A stretch of DNA of 7,656 nt, from NCBI GenBank assembly GCA_903932565.1, contig CAIZGQ010000050.1, positions 1 through 7,656 of the forward strand. The letters run 5' to 3'. The translations under genes and the position numbers were made by a program. Source of the stretch: an uncultured Hyphomicrobiales bacterium. Its GTDB lineage: Bacteria; Pseudomonadota; Alphaproteobacteria; Rhizobiales; Beijerinckiaceae. The notes beneath the pieces are model-generated. The model saw nothing but the letters and a program-made list of their open reading frames with translations. It was not told where the DNA came from and searched no databases. This document shows, piece after piece, positions 1 to 6,651 of this stretch; the stretch's first letter is position 1, and each line of letters opens with the position of its first letter.

Positions 1-688
1 GGATTTGCATGGCGGCCCGCAACACAAAAGGTGGGCCATCGGGCAAGTCGTTTACATGCCACGATAGAAAATCTGGCCGCGTCTGCGGCCAAAGCAGAAG
101 ATTGGCGAGCTCGGTCTTGCGCGCAGGCGTGAGACAATCCCATTCCGCATGGTTGAAATGGCTTTCCGCGACGATGCCAACGGGTACGTGGCCAATCCCA
201 TATTCATCTTTGTACTCTCGCAGATGCGTCAGAACCGCCGGATCAAAGGACTTCAGGGCGACCGGCGAACTGGTGTCGCGCAAGATTTCCGCACAGCGCG
301 CAGCCAGGCGCATATCGCCGTCAAATCGGCTTTTGATCTCAACGATCAGCGGTGTCTGCGCGTCAATGAGCTGGATGAAGTCTGCCAGCCTCACCATCTT
401 GTCGATACCGATTTGAAAGGGCAATTCCACAAGAGCGTCTGCTTTCAAAGCGTCAACGCGCCCCGTTCCAAACGTCAATCGCTCCAGATGATCATCATGG
501 AAGACCATGGCCTCGCCATCGGCGCTGATCTGAACATCGCACTCGATGGAATAGCCATTTTCAATCGCGGCCATGGCGGCAAGGGTCGTGTTTTCCACGA
601 TCCCGCGGCTGACATCGTGCAGACCCCGATGGGCAATCGGGCGCGAGACCAGCCAATGCGGCCGCAAGGGCGTCGATCCATCGCGCAC
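1..688 (-). CDS. Glycerophosphodiester phosphodiesterase (GDPD family), 3' end cut by window edge
   Basis: This enzyme is expected to hydrolyse glycerophosphodiesters to glycerol-3-phosphate and an alcohol. 229 residues are visible and the C-terminus lies outside the window. The GDPD signature is complete in what can be seen: catalytic His20-Arg21 in PIAHRGLHD, Glu32-Asn33-Thr34, metal-ligand Glu49 and Asp51 in IECDVQ, the second catalytic His64 in VFHDD, Glu117 and Lys119 in VEIKS, and KSFDP at 146-150. No signal peptide is visible, so a cytoplasmic enzyme is likely. The start is GTG at 688-686, directly after the RidA stop (689-691) and in the same frame. A Shine-Dalgarno GAGG (700-697, minus strand) lies 8 nt upstream, inside the ridA coding end. 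No ATG near the N-terminus would keep the HRG motif, which supports the GTG start. Translation is probably coupled to ridA. The family call is firm; the substrate is unknown. Confidence 0.9.
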   Translation of the reverse strand, partial: MRDGSTPLRPHWLVSRPIAHRGLHDVSRGIVENTTLAAMAAIENGYSIECDVQISADGEAMVFHDDHLERLTFGTGRVDALKADALVELPFQIGIDKMVRLADFIQLIDAQTPLIVEIKSRFDGDMRLAARCAEILRDTSSPVALKSFDPAVLTHLREYKDEYGIGHVPVGIVAESHFNHAEWDCLTPARKTELANLLLWPQTRPDFLSWHVNDLPDGPPFVLRAAMQI

Positions 689-1156
689 TCAGTGCACCTC
701 GAACATAGCTTCCACTTCGACCGCGCTCGACAAGGGCAATTGCGCCACGCCAATCGTCGTGCGCGCATGGCACCCGGCATCGCCGAGAATTTCGACCATG
801 AGATCGGAGGCACCATTCATGATTGCGGCGTGGCGCTCATAATCGGGCGACGAATTGATAAAACCACCGAGCCGGATGCAGCGGACAATCTTGTTGAGAC
901 TGCCAAGAAAGATCCGGGCCTGCGCCAGAACATTGAGGCCGCAGAGCCGCGCCGCCGCAAATCCAGCCTCGTCGCTGACATCGAGGCCCAACTTGCCCTT
1001 ATGTTCCGGATGCAATTTGCCATCAGCCGCAAAGGCCAGCTGCCCTGAAATGATCAGAAGCGACCCGCAGCGCACGGCTGGTACATAATTGGCAATGGGA
1101 ATGGCGGGTGTGGGAAGCACGAGACCGGATGCTGTGAGCCTGTCTTCGTTGCTCAT
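689..1156 (-). CDS. RidA family protein (YjgF/YER057c/UK114)
   Basis: A 155-residue RidA-family protein. Classical RidA enzymes deaminate reactive 2-aminoacrylate-type enamines and imines made by PLP enzymes. The fold is recognisable throughout: YVPAVRCGSLLIISGQL (24-40), the N-L-L-AQ-like helix GLNVLAQARIFLGSL (73-87), the VRCIRLGGFIN strand (91-101), and the C-terminal block around Arg132 in HARTTIGVAQLPL followed by VEVEAMFEV. Arg132 sits where RidA deaminases carry the substrate-carboxylate-binding arginine, so activity is plausible. At 155 residues, with the SSPDYERHAAIMNGASDL segment, it belongs to the longer RidA-like subgroup rather than the roughly 128-residue archetype. The ATG at 1156 is chosen because AAGGGA (1170-1165) lies 8 nt upstream. 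An in-frame alternative start at 1186 would add ten unconvincing residues. It lies 39 nt after the glycosyltransferase stop, and its TGA touches the GTG of the GDPD gene. Confidence 0.9.
   Translation of the reverse strand: MSNEDRLTASGLVLPTPAIPIANYVPAVRCGSLLIISGQLAFAADGKLHPEHKGKLGLDVSDEAGFAAARLCGLNVLAQARIFLGSLNKIVRCIRLGGFINSSPDYERHAAIMNGASDLMVEILGDAGCHARTTIGVAQLPLSSAVEVEAMFEVH
697..700 (-). promoter_or_regulatory. Shine-Dalgarno of the GDPD gene, inside the end of ridA
   Basis: GAGG on the minus strand, 8 nt before the GTG start at 688. It lies within the last codons of ridA (Glu-Val-His), so ribosomes finishing ridA cover it. This fixes the GTG as the GDPD start and implies translational coupling. 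Confidence 0.6.
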
Positions 1157-1195
1157 CGGCCTATTCCCTTGTTTGTGCCCGCACAATGGGCTCGC

Positions 1196-2308
1196 CTAGC
1201 GCTTGAGCGCCCCGCCGTGGGCAGCCTCTTCTGCTGCCAAAGAGCTCTCCGGCGGCTTGCCATTCTTGCGGACGTCGGCCGCCATGTCCAGCAACTGGGT
1301 CGCAACATCGCTCCAGACATAGATCTGGCCGGGATGCCCGAGGCTTCGGCGGAAGTCAGGTTCGTGTTCAATCTTCTCAAACACCGATGCCGCCTGCTCA
1401 GGCGACGCCACGATATGCAGGCGATCCCCCAGCACATGCGAAAATGGCACCTCGGTTGTGACCACTTCGAGCCCGGAATTCAGCCCATGCCGATAGCGAT
1501 TGGGGTCGATGTAGCGTGTGTAAAAATTGTTGGCGAGGTAGGGCGCAAACATGATGGCGTAGCCACCCAGAATCTGACCGAGATCGGCGTCCTGATAAGC
1601 ACCAAAATATTTGATATTGTCATTTGCTTGGAGAAGACGGGCGATTTCCTGCTCGGCCATGTCGATCATGCGGCCGAGGAGGTGAAACTGGCGCTGCGGA
1701 CAGGCGCGCGCCGTCTGTTCAATAAACTGGAAATCCGTGCGCTGCTCGAAGCTCGCAAGGATCAGCACTTTGGAAAAATCAGGCGACACGCGCTCAACAG
1801 GCCGCACATGCGAAGCCGATGGCAGATAGAGCGAGCGCGGCACCACCTCAACCGAGGTCAGGCTCGGTCGAATAACAAAGTCCGACGACCAGGCAAGGAT
1901 CTTTTGCAGGATGCCTTCGTAAAACCGCCGCGCCGCATCCTGATGAACGACCGCGAAATTGTCATACAAGTCAAAGCACCACAGGCCGCCGCAAATGCTC
2001 TTCAGCAGCAGACTCCAGAATGGGTAGGACGTGGTCGTCGAATTGATGATGAGCGTTGCGGGATGATCCTGGCAGCTTTTGCGCAGCCACATGACGAAGG
2101 ATGCGAGATCTGTTGTGCGCCCTTCATCATGCGACGTCAGATAAATAATGGGGGCACGCTTGAGATGAACGAACGTGACGATCAGGCCCTGCTCGCGCAA
2201 GGCATCAGCCAAATGCGACCGATACCCGTGCGGTGAGTTGGTGCTGAGAATGATCACCTGGGTGATCGCGCTCGATGCTGGAGACGAATTGTCAGGCTGG
2301 CTGTGCAT
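1196..2308 (-). CDS. Glycosyltransferase, GT-B fold (GT4/GT1-like), probable polysaccharide biosynthesis
   Basis: A 370-residue protein resembling GT-B glycosyltransferases of exopolysaccharide loci. It should transfer a sugar from a nucleotide-sugar donor to a lipid-linked or growing glycan on the cytoplasmic side. The N-terminal domain opens with a beta strand, QVIILSTNSPHGYRSHLADAL (17-37). FDLYDNFA (112-119) matches the common Y/D-D-F segment. The C-terminal Rossmann half begins at KVLILASFEQRTDFQFI (180-196). IKYFGAYQDADLGQIL (232-247) and FAPYLAN...YIDPNRYRHGLNSGLEVVTT (254-285) correspond to the donor-binding region. The usual 'DPlKlyEYLAaG-PVV' motif is altered here: His275 replaces the glutamate and Glu281 the proline. 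The ATG at 2308 lies inside the flippase 3' end (17-nt overlap), with GAAAGG about 9 nt upstream, so translation is probably coupled. The family call rests on fold motifs only; donor, acceptor and linkage cannot be read from the sequence. Confidence 0.75.
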   Translation of the reverse strand: MHSQPDNSSPASSAITQVIILSTNSPHGYRSHLADALREQGLIVTFVHLKRAPIIYLTSHDEGRTTDLASFVMWLRKSCQDHPATLIINSTTTSYPFWSLLLKSICGGLWCFDLYDNFAVVHQDAARRFYEGILQKILAWSSDFVIRPSLTSVEVVPRSLYLPSASHVRPVERVSPDFSKVLILASFEQRTDFQFIEQTARACPQRQFHLLGRMIDMAEQEIARLLQANDNIKYFGAYQDADLGQILGGYAIMFAPYLANNFYTRYIDPNRYRHGLNSGLEVVTTEVPFSHVLGDRLHIVASPEQAASVFEKIEHEPDFRRSLGHPGQIYVWSDVATQLLDMAADVRKNGKPPESSLAAEEAAHGGALKR

Positions 2309-3755
2309 GAGCCTTCGCCTTTCGTTCGTCCCGCAATTGCGAAAACTGGTCCGCCAGCAGCTTGATGGAGGGTGGCATCAAAAGCGCCACAAACGGTGCG
2401 GCGATGGCCCAAGGTCCAATCTCACGCCAGAACAGACCAATCCCCGCCCCGCACAGCCAGATAAGGCCAACCTGATAGTCAGGCGAGCCGACACGGCGCG
2501 TCGCATAGACATGCAGCAGGAGATAGGCCGGGATTGCAGCAATCTCGCCAAAGCCATAGCCCACAAGGCCAAAGTGCGGAACGGCGAGCGCCACAACCAG
2601 CGCAAATAAGCTGACATAGGTAAGGTGAAACAGGATCACATCAAATGGCCGGTTGATCGCGATCAACACGGCCGAGTGAATGTTGAACAGCGCATTTGTT
2701 AAAAACCCAAATGCGATGAACGGATAAATTTGCAGGATGGGCATCCAGCGTTCGCCAAAGGCGATCGGAACGATCCAGCCGCTGAACCAGCTGAACCCCA
2801 AAAGTACAATCCCCACCGTCAGCGTTTGGAACTGCAGGCCATAGGTGATGGCATTACGCAACTTTTCCATATCATCGCGGCATCGACCCAAGATCGCGAG
2901 ACAAATCCGGTAAATGATGGTTTTCACGAAGGCTGAAAGATCAACCACAGTGTTGGCCATGCCGACAATGCCGAGCGCGTTCGCGCCCAGCAAAGGCCCA
3001 ACCAGCAGCGGGTTGATGAGCGTCTTCAACTGCCATGTCCAACTAACCAGGGAATAACTCAGCGCAAATCGAACGATCTTGACCGCCACGGGCCACGAGA
3101 ACCCCAGTCGTGGCACCATGCGCGTGAAGAAGAAAGTGCAAAAGAATGACACCACCCATTGGGCGACGAACCCATATGCAAGACTGACGGCCCCGCCGCC
3201 ATTCAGCACCAGGGGGGCCGCGACAGCATAATATGTGACCTGCCCTGCGAGCTCGATGCCTGCAATCTTGCGATATTCCAGCGCGCGCTCAAGCCGTGTG
3301 TAGGCTGGCAGCATCAGCAACTGGAACGGGACGAAGAACACGAGGACGACCATCACCGCACCCGCGTCGGGGATGTGGGTAAGATCGCCCAAAGGTCCTG
3401 CAAAGGTCAGGATCGTCAGGACAATCACAGTTGCCAGGATCGCAAGGATCGACTGGACATTGCGCTCGGCATCCTCCGTTCGCTCTTGACCGCCAAGGAC
3501 CAGATAGGCGTTCAGACCGTCGAGAAACATGTTGACCGGGTACTGGATAAGGCTTCCCGCCGCGACATAGGCCGCGTAGCGCTCAGGCCCCAGAACGCGG
3601 GTGATGAGAAACAGGCCAATCAGCTTGAGCCCGTAGCCAAGCAACTGACGGGTCATCAAAATCACCCCGCCATTGAAGACGGAGAGCCTTGAGATTCCCA
3701 CCTTATCCGTCTGGGGTTCGGGCGGAATCGGGGCTGGCACGGCGTTTCCAGTCAT
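2292..3755 (-). CDS. Wzx-like polysaccharide/oligosaccharide flippase (MOP superfamily)
   Basis: A 487-residue polytopic inner-membrane protein with the look of the polysaccharide biosynthesis (Wzx/RfbX) branch of the MOP flippases. These move lipid-linked sugar repeat units to the periplasmic face. The N-terminal signature is clear: VGISRLSVFNGGVILMTRQL (19-38), then GLFLITRVLGPERYAAYVAAGSLI (47-70). About 12 to 14 hydrophobic segments follow, for example 101-120, 133-150, 174-190, 197-211, 310-332, 340-356, 378-393, 398-417 and 430-460. A short basic tail (QLRDERKAKAHAQPA) ends the protein. ATG at 3755 is preferred, with a weak GAGA 5 nt upstream (3764-3761). An in-frame TTG at 3791 would run coding sequence through the 18-bp palindrome. 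The ATG at 3656 would cut into the first helix. The gene overlaps the next one by 17 nt and heads a four-gene minus-strand run. The transported glycan is unknown. Confidence 0.85.
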   Translation of the reverse strand: MTGNAVPAPIPPEPQTDKVGISRLSVFNGGVILMTRQLLGYGLKLIGLFLITRVLGPERYAAYVAAGSLIQYPVNMFLDGLNAYLVLGGQERTEDAERNVQSILAILATVIVLTILTFAGPLGDLTHIPDAGAVMVVLVFFVPFQLLMLPAYTRLERALEYRKIAGIELAGQVTYYAVAAPLVLNGGGAVSLAYGFVAQWVVSFFCTFFFTRMVPRLGFSWPVAVKIVRFALSYSLVSWTWQLKTLINPLLVGPLLGANALGIVGMANTVVDLSAFVKTIIYRICLAILGRCRDDMEKLRNAITYGLQFQTLTVGIVLLGFSWFSGWIVPIAFGERWMPILQIYPFIAFGFLTNALFNIHSAVLIAINRPFDVILFHLTYVSLFALVVALAVPHFGLVGYGFGEIAAIPAYLLLHVYATRRVGSPDYQVGLIWLCGAGIGLFWREIGPWAIAAPFVALLMPPSIKLLADQFSQLRDERKAKAHAQPA

Positions 3756-3767
3756 TAAAGTCTCAAA

Positions 3768-3785
3768 AGACCGACGCGTCGGTCT
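3768..3785. promoter_or_regulatory. Perfect 18-bp palindrome upstream of the flippase start
   Basis: AGACCGACGCGTCGGTCT is an exact 18-bp inverted repeat. On the minus strand it ends 12 nt before the flippase ATG and runs into TTTTGAG, so as RNA it forms a 7-bp stem with a CGCG loop followed by four U residues. It could be a dyad operator (the AGACC...GGTCT half-sites are of the kind bound by TetR-type repressors such as NemR) or an attenuator or RBS-shielding hairpin. The palindrome is seen directly; its role is inferred, and no regulator gene is in the window. Confidence 0.5.
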
Positions 3786-3883
3786 AGGCAAGGTTTTCCA
3801 AGCGTCCGGCCGATGTGTTCAGCGACCTGCGGGGGGGCCGGAACATCAGCACACCGCATCGCACGTCCTTGCACAATGGCACG

Positions 3884-4015
3884 AGGTTGTTTCGGCGACC
3901 TTAATGGCCGTCAAAAGCTCCAGCATAAAATCGCCGTCAGCCTTGCCGAAAAGGGGGCTGGACTTCGCAAATCCGGTGAGCAATCGCTAACCCCGGCGGC
4001 AGTGGCGGGGCCGCC
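3884..4015 (+). promoter_or_regulatory. Structured 5' leader of metY, possible regulatory RNA
   Basis: Several stems can be read by eye: AGGTTG/CGACCT (3884-3889 with 3896-3901), CAGCC/GGCTG (3938-3942 with 3956-3960), and GGTGAGC/GCTAACC with an AATC loop and one mismatch (3975-3981 with 3986-3992). Two stems then compete: CCCCG/CGGGG (3991-3995 with 4006-4010) and GGCGGC/GCCGCC (3995-4000 with 4010-4015). The last pair shares bases and cannot form at once, about 30 nt before the metY Shine-Dalgarno. Alphaproteobacterial met genes often carry SAM-II riboswitches, but I cannot find its conserved GAUUU...GCUAAAAAGG core here. The class, if it is a riboswitch at all, is unknown. Confidence 0.3.
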
Positions 4016-4045
4016 AGATGCAAAGCCACACAAAACACGTCCGGC

Positions 4046-4051
4046 AGGGAG
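4046..4051 (+). promoter_or_regulatory. Shine-Dalgarno of metY
   Basis: AGGGAG with a 7-nt spacer to the ATG at 4059. It decides the start against the upstream in-frame ATG at 3813, which would add 82 residues unrelated to the family. Confidence 0.7.
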
Positions 4052-4058
4052 CAACCCA

Positions 4059-5348
4059 ATGAGCGCTGAAACCCAACACGCGGCACCCGGCTTTTCCACG
4101 CTCGCGGTCCACGCCGGCGCCCATCCTGACCCGTCTACCGGGGCTCGTGCGACGCCGATTTACCAGACAACGTCGTTCGTTTTCGATGATGTGGACCACG
4201 CAGCGGCGTTGTTTGGCCTGCAGGCGTTTGGCAATATCTACAGCCGTATCACCAACCCGACGAATGCCGTGCTTGAAGAGCGGATTGCGGCGCTCGAGGG
4301 CGGCACAGCCGCCCTTGCGGTGGCCTCCGGCCATGCCGCCGAGCATCTGGTGATGCATACCCTGATGACGCCTGGCGATGATTTTGTGGCGTCGACAAAG
4401 TTGTATGGCGGCTCGATCAACCAGTTCAATCACAGCTACAAAAACTATGGCTGGACCCCGCGCTGGGCGGATCCTGACCAGCCCGACAGTTTCAAGGCAG
4501 CCATCGGACCCAACACGAAGGCAATCTTTCTTGAATCCATCGCGAACCCCGGCGGCGTAATCTGCGACCTTGAAGCCATCGCCAAGATTGCCAACGCGGC
4601 CCGCATTCCGCTGATCGTCGATAACACGCTGGCGACGCCCTATCTGATCAAGCCCTTTGACCACGGGGCCGATATCGTTGTGCACTCAGCAACGAAATTC
4701 TTGGGCGGTCATGGAAATTCTATCGCCGGTCTGATCGTCGATGGCGGCAAGTTTAACTGGATGGCGGATGATCGCTACCCCATGCTGTCAGCCCCTCGGC
4801 CCGAATATAACGGCATGGTTTTGGGCGAAACCTTTGGTAATTTTGGCTTTGCGATTGCCTGCCGCGTGCTGGGCCTGCGCGATCTGGGACCAGCGCTTTC
4901 GCCCTTCAATGCGTTTCTCATTCTGATGGGAATCGAGACATTGCCTTTGCGCATGCAACGCCAGTCCGACAATGCCTTGCGGGTGGCGGAACATCTCTCG
5001 AGCCATCCCGCCGTGAGCTGGGTCAGCTATCCCGGGTTAGCGACCGATCGCTACCACGCGCTGGCACAACGTTATTGCCCCAAGGGGGCCGGAGCCGTGT
5101 TCACCTTTGGCCTGAAAGGCGGCTACGACGCTGGCGTCGCGCTCGTCTCAAAACTGCGGCTGTTCTCGCATTTGGCCAACGTTGGCGACACGCGTTCGCT
5201 GGTCATTCACCCGGCGTCCACCACGCATCGGCAATTGAGCGATGCGCAGAAAGTCGTCTCGGGCGCTGGGCCCGACACCGTTCGCCTGTCGATCGGCATT
5301 GAAGATGTGGCCGACATCATGGCTGATCTCGATCAGGCGATGGCCTGA
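4059..5348 (+). CDS. metY: O-acetylhomoserine sulfhydrylase / aminocarboxypropyltransferase (Cys/Met metabolism PLP enzyme)
   Basis: A 429-residue PLP-dependent enzyme of the Cys/Met metabolism family. It is expected to make homocysteine from O-acetylhomoserine and sulfide in the cytoplasm (direct sulfhydrylation route to methionine). Seen directly: PIYQTTSFVF (33-42), the YSRITNPT block (Tyr61, Arg63) for PLP phosphate binding from the partner subunit, ALASG-like AVASGHAAEH (87-96), Asp188 in IVDNTLATP for the pyridine nitrogen, and the Schiff-base Lys213 in VVHSATKFLGGHG. Arg379 in ANVGDTRSLVIHPASTTHRQL binds the substrate carboxylate. That last motif and the 429-residue length fit the MetY/Met17 group better than the shorter MetZ or MetB enzymes. 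The ATG at 4059 has AGGGAG (4046-4051) 7 nt upstream. The gene stands alone, divergent from the flippase operon and convergent with heme A synthase. Substrate choice (acetyl- or succinyl-homoserine) is inferred from similarity. Confidence 0.93.
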   Translation: MSAETQHAAPGFSTLAVHAGAHPDPSTGARATPIYQTTSFVFDDVDHAAALFGLQAFGNIYSRITNPTNAVLEERIAALEGGTAALAVASGHAAEHLVMHTLMTPGDDFVASTKLYGGSINQFNHSYKNYGWTPRWADPDQPDSFKAAIGPNTKAIFLESIANPGGVICDLEAIAKIANAARIPLIVDNTLATPYLIKPFDHGADIVVHSATKFLGGHGNSIAGLIVDGGKFNWMADDRYPMLSAPRPEYNGMVLGETFGNFGFAIACRVLGLRDLGPALSPFNAFLILMGIETLPLRMQRQSDNALRVAEHLSSHPAVSWVSYPGLATDRYHALAQRYCPKGAGAVFTFGLKGGYDAGVALVSKLRLFSHLANVGDTRSLVIHPASTTHRQLSDAQKVVSGAGPDTVRLSIGIEDVADIMADLDQAMA

Positions 5349-5367
5349 TCAGAACATGCGCAGACAA

Positions 5368-5391
5368 GGCCGGGCTTTCTCAGGCCCGGCC
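5368..5391. terminator. Hairpin between convergent metY and heme A synthase genes
   Basis: GGCCGGGC (5368-5375) pairs perfectly with GCCCGGCC (5384-5391) around an 8-nt loop. It lies 19 nt after the metY stop and covers the heme A synthase stop codon (5380-5382). On the minus strand it is followed by TTGTCTG, a poor U-tract; on the plus strand there is none. It probably acts as a shared, weak bidirectional terminator. Confidence 0.5.
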
Positions 5392-6504
5392 GAACATCAG
5401 GCGCGCATGCACGGTGGCCATTGCCAGCACGATCATCGCGAAGGCCTGATGCAGCAGCCCGGCCCAAAGCGGAACTGCGAGTAACAAAGTGATGATACCA
5501 ATGACAGCCTGACACGAGACAAGACCTGCGAGCGCCAGGGATCGCTTCAAGGCAGCGGGCGTGCTGCCAATGGCCTTCAAGCTTCGATCCGAACGCCACA
5601 CCTGCAAGGCATGCAGGCCTGCAACCAACATGACCGTATAGGCCAGCATGCGATGGTTGAACTGCACCAGCGTCACATTCTCAAGGACGTTGAGCCACAC
5701 CGGGGTAAGGTTGGTGAGGTGCGCCAAGGGCGGCACGAAGTGCCCATCCATCAAGGGCCACGTGTTGTAGATAAGCCCGGCGCGGCCACCCGCAACGAGC
5801 GCACCAAGTCCAATTTGCAGCAGGACCAAAGCCACAAGAGCAACGCCGACGCGACGCAGGCCCGGCTCAGCCGGCACCACCCGCTGCGGCTTCAACCCAA
5901 CCGCAATGGTGATGACCGTGGCAAATGTGATCGAGGCGAGAAGCAGATGCGTCGCCAACCGCTCCGGCGCAACTTCGACCCGCTGGGTCAGACCGGACGA
6001 TACCATCCACCAGCCAACAAAGCCCTGGAGACCGCCCAGCGCGAGAACGCCCGCGCACTGCCAGGCCAGTTTGCCACGAAGGCGACCACGAATGGCGAAC
6101 CAGACCAATGGGACCGCAAAGGCAAACCCGATGATGCGGCCAAGCAGGCGATGACCCCACTCCCAGAAGAAAATCGACTTGAACTGCGACAGGTCCATGG
6201 TTGGGAAAAGCTGCGCATACTGCGGAATTTGCTTGTATTTTTCGAATTCTGCGAGCCATGCAGCGTCTGTCAGGGGCGGAATGACACCACTGATGACTTT
6301 CCATTCCGTGATCGACAGGCCCGATTCCGTCAGGCGCGTCGCGCCGCCCACCACAACCATGGCAAACACCAGGGCTGCGATGCTCCAAAGCCAGAGGCGC
6401 ACCCCGGCCAGAGCGTCCTGATCCATTGCGCGACCCTGCGCCAAAGGTGCGGACATGGATGATGTTTGGGACTGCGACGCCCCGAAATGATCAGTGATGC
6501 TCAT
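5380..6504 (-). CDS. ctaA: Heme A synthase, COX15/CtaA type
   Basis: An inner-membrane enzyme that oxidises the C8 methyl of heme O to the formyl group of heme A, the cofactor of aa3-type cytochrome c oxidase. From the ATG at 6504 it has 374 residues with eight predicted membrane segments. The family signature VVGGATRLTESGLSITEWK is at 51-69. The two pseudo-symmetric four-helix halves carry the heme-binding histidines: His118 and Glu115 in FFWEWGHRLLGR, His186 in RLATHLLLAS, His284 in QFNHRMLAY, and His352 in LHQAFA. The GLIYNTWPLMDG motif is at 243-254. The start is not settled. ATG 6504 has no good Shine-Dalgarno. In-frame ATG 6426 has AGGG (6437-6434) 7 nt upstream and would give 348 residues starting eight residues before the first helix. 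Extending further to 6741 would run antisense through the DUF2842 gene and is unlikely. It diverges from the DUF2842 gene. Confidence 0.93.
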   Translation of the reverse strand: MSITDHFGASQSQTSSMSAPLAQGRAMDQDALAGVRLWLWSIAALVFAMVVVGGATRLTESGLSITEWKVISGVIPPLTDAAWLAEFEKYKQIPQYAQLFPTMDLSQFKSIFFWEWGHRLLGRIIGFAFAVPLVWFAIRGRLRGKLAWQCAGVLALGGLQGFVGWWMVSSGLTQRVEVAPERLATHLLLASITFATVITIAVGLKPQRVVPAEPGLRRVGVALVALVLLQIGLGALVAGGRAGLIYNTWPLMDGHFVPPLAHLTNLTPVWLNVLENVTLVQFNHRMLAYTVMLVAGLHALQVWRSDRSLKAIGSTPAALKRSLALAGLVSCQAVIGIITLLLAVPLWAGLLHQAFAMIVLAMATVHARLMFGRA

Positions 6505-6651
6505 GCGTCGAATGGTCCATTTGAGCCGCAGATGAAGCCTTGATCCGCAGGATGGAGCGAGACATAAGCCGGTCGGGATGTCCCGTCCACGGACGCCCTG
6601 TCGCACCACCAAGGGATCCATCCTGTGGACCCTCAATCTTCCGAGGTCTTT
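6505..6651. promoter_or_regulatory. Divergent promoter region of ctaA and the DUF2842 gene
   Basis: This 147-nt region separates the two divergent starts. It holds a 13-bp inverted repeat with a 60-nt spacer, TCCGCAGGATGGA (6544-6556) and TCCATCCTGTGGA (6617-6629), with one position that would be a G-U pair in RNA. Two small back-to-back hairpins lie between the arms: CGGGA-TG-TCCCG (6574-6585) and CGTCC-AC-GGACG (6584-6595). No clear -35/-10 boxes were recognised. Confidence 0.45.

Larger units (their letters stand above)
3756..4058. promoter_or_regulatory. Divergent intergenic region between the flippase operon and metY
   Basis: This 303-nt stretch must hold the promoters of both the minus-strand flippase operon and plus-strand metY. 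I found no convincing -35/-10 pair on either strand. It contains an 18-bp palindrome (3768-3785), a long-range stem TCCGGCC/GGCCGGA (3805-3811 with 3836-3842) enclosing a run of seven G (3831-3837), and a series of stem-loops in the metY leader (3884-4015). The metY reading frame stays open back to an ATG at 3813, but the translated segment does not resemble a MetY N-terminus and I do not treat it as coding. Confidence 0.6.

Noticed and set aside
149..2236. Long plus-strand open frames (149-1048 and 1169-2236) opposite the minus-strand genes
   Set aside because: They lie antisense to genes with clear family motifs (GDPD, RidA, glycosyltransferase), and their translations are rich in Arg/His with no recognisable domain. 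They are shadows of codon bias.
3756..3791. TTG start for the flippase at 3791
   Set aside because: It would make the perfect palindrome coding. The ATG at 3755 already includes the full conserved N-terminal region.
3831..3837. Run of seven G as a phase-variable tract
   Set aside because: Seven bases is short, it lies outside any coding frame and outside a recognised promoter spacer, and it is better explained as part of the GC-rich stem arm.
3956..3975. tRNA-like T-arm (GGACTTCGCAAATCC)
   Set aside because: The loop is too long, and no acceptor, D or anticodon arms surround it.
3813..4058. Upstream in-frame extension of metY starting at an ATG at 3813
   Set aside because: The extra 82 residues do not resemble any MetY N-terminus, while the ATG at 4059 has a good Shine-Dalgarno and gives the family length.
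3860..4058. SAM-II riboswitch before metY
   Set aside because: Expected from context, but the conserved GAUUU and GCUAAAAAGG core with its pseudoknot could not be found; only a GCTAA at 3986-3990 resembles part of it.
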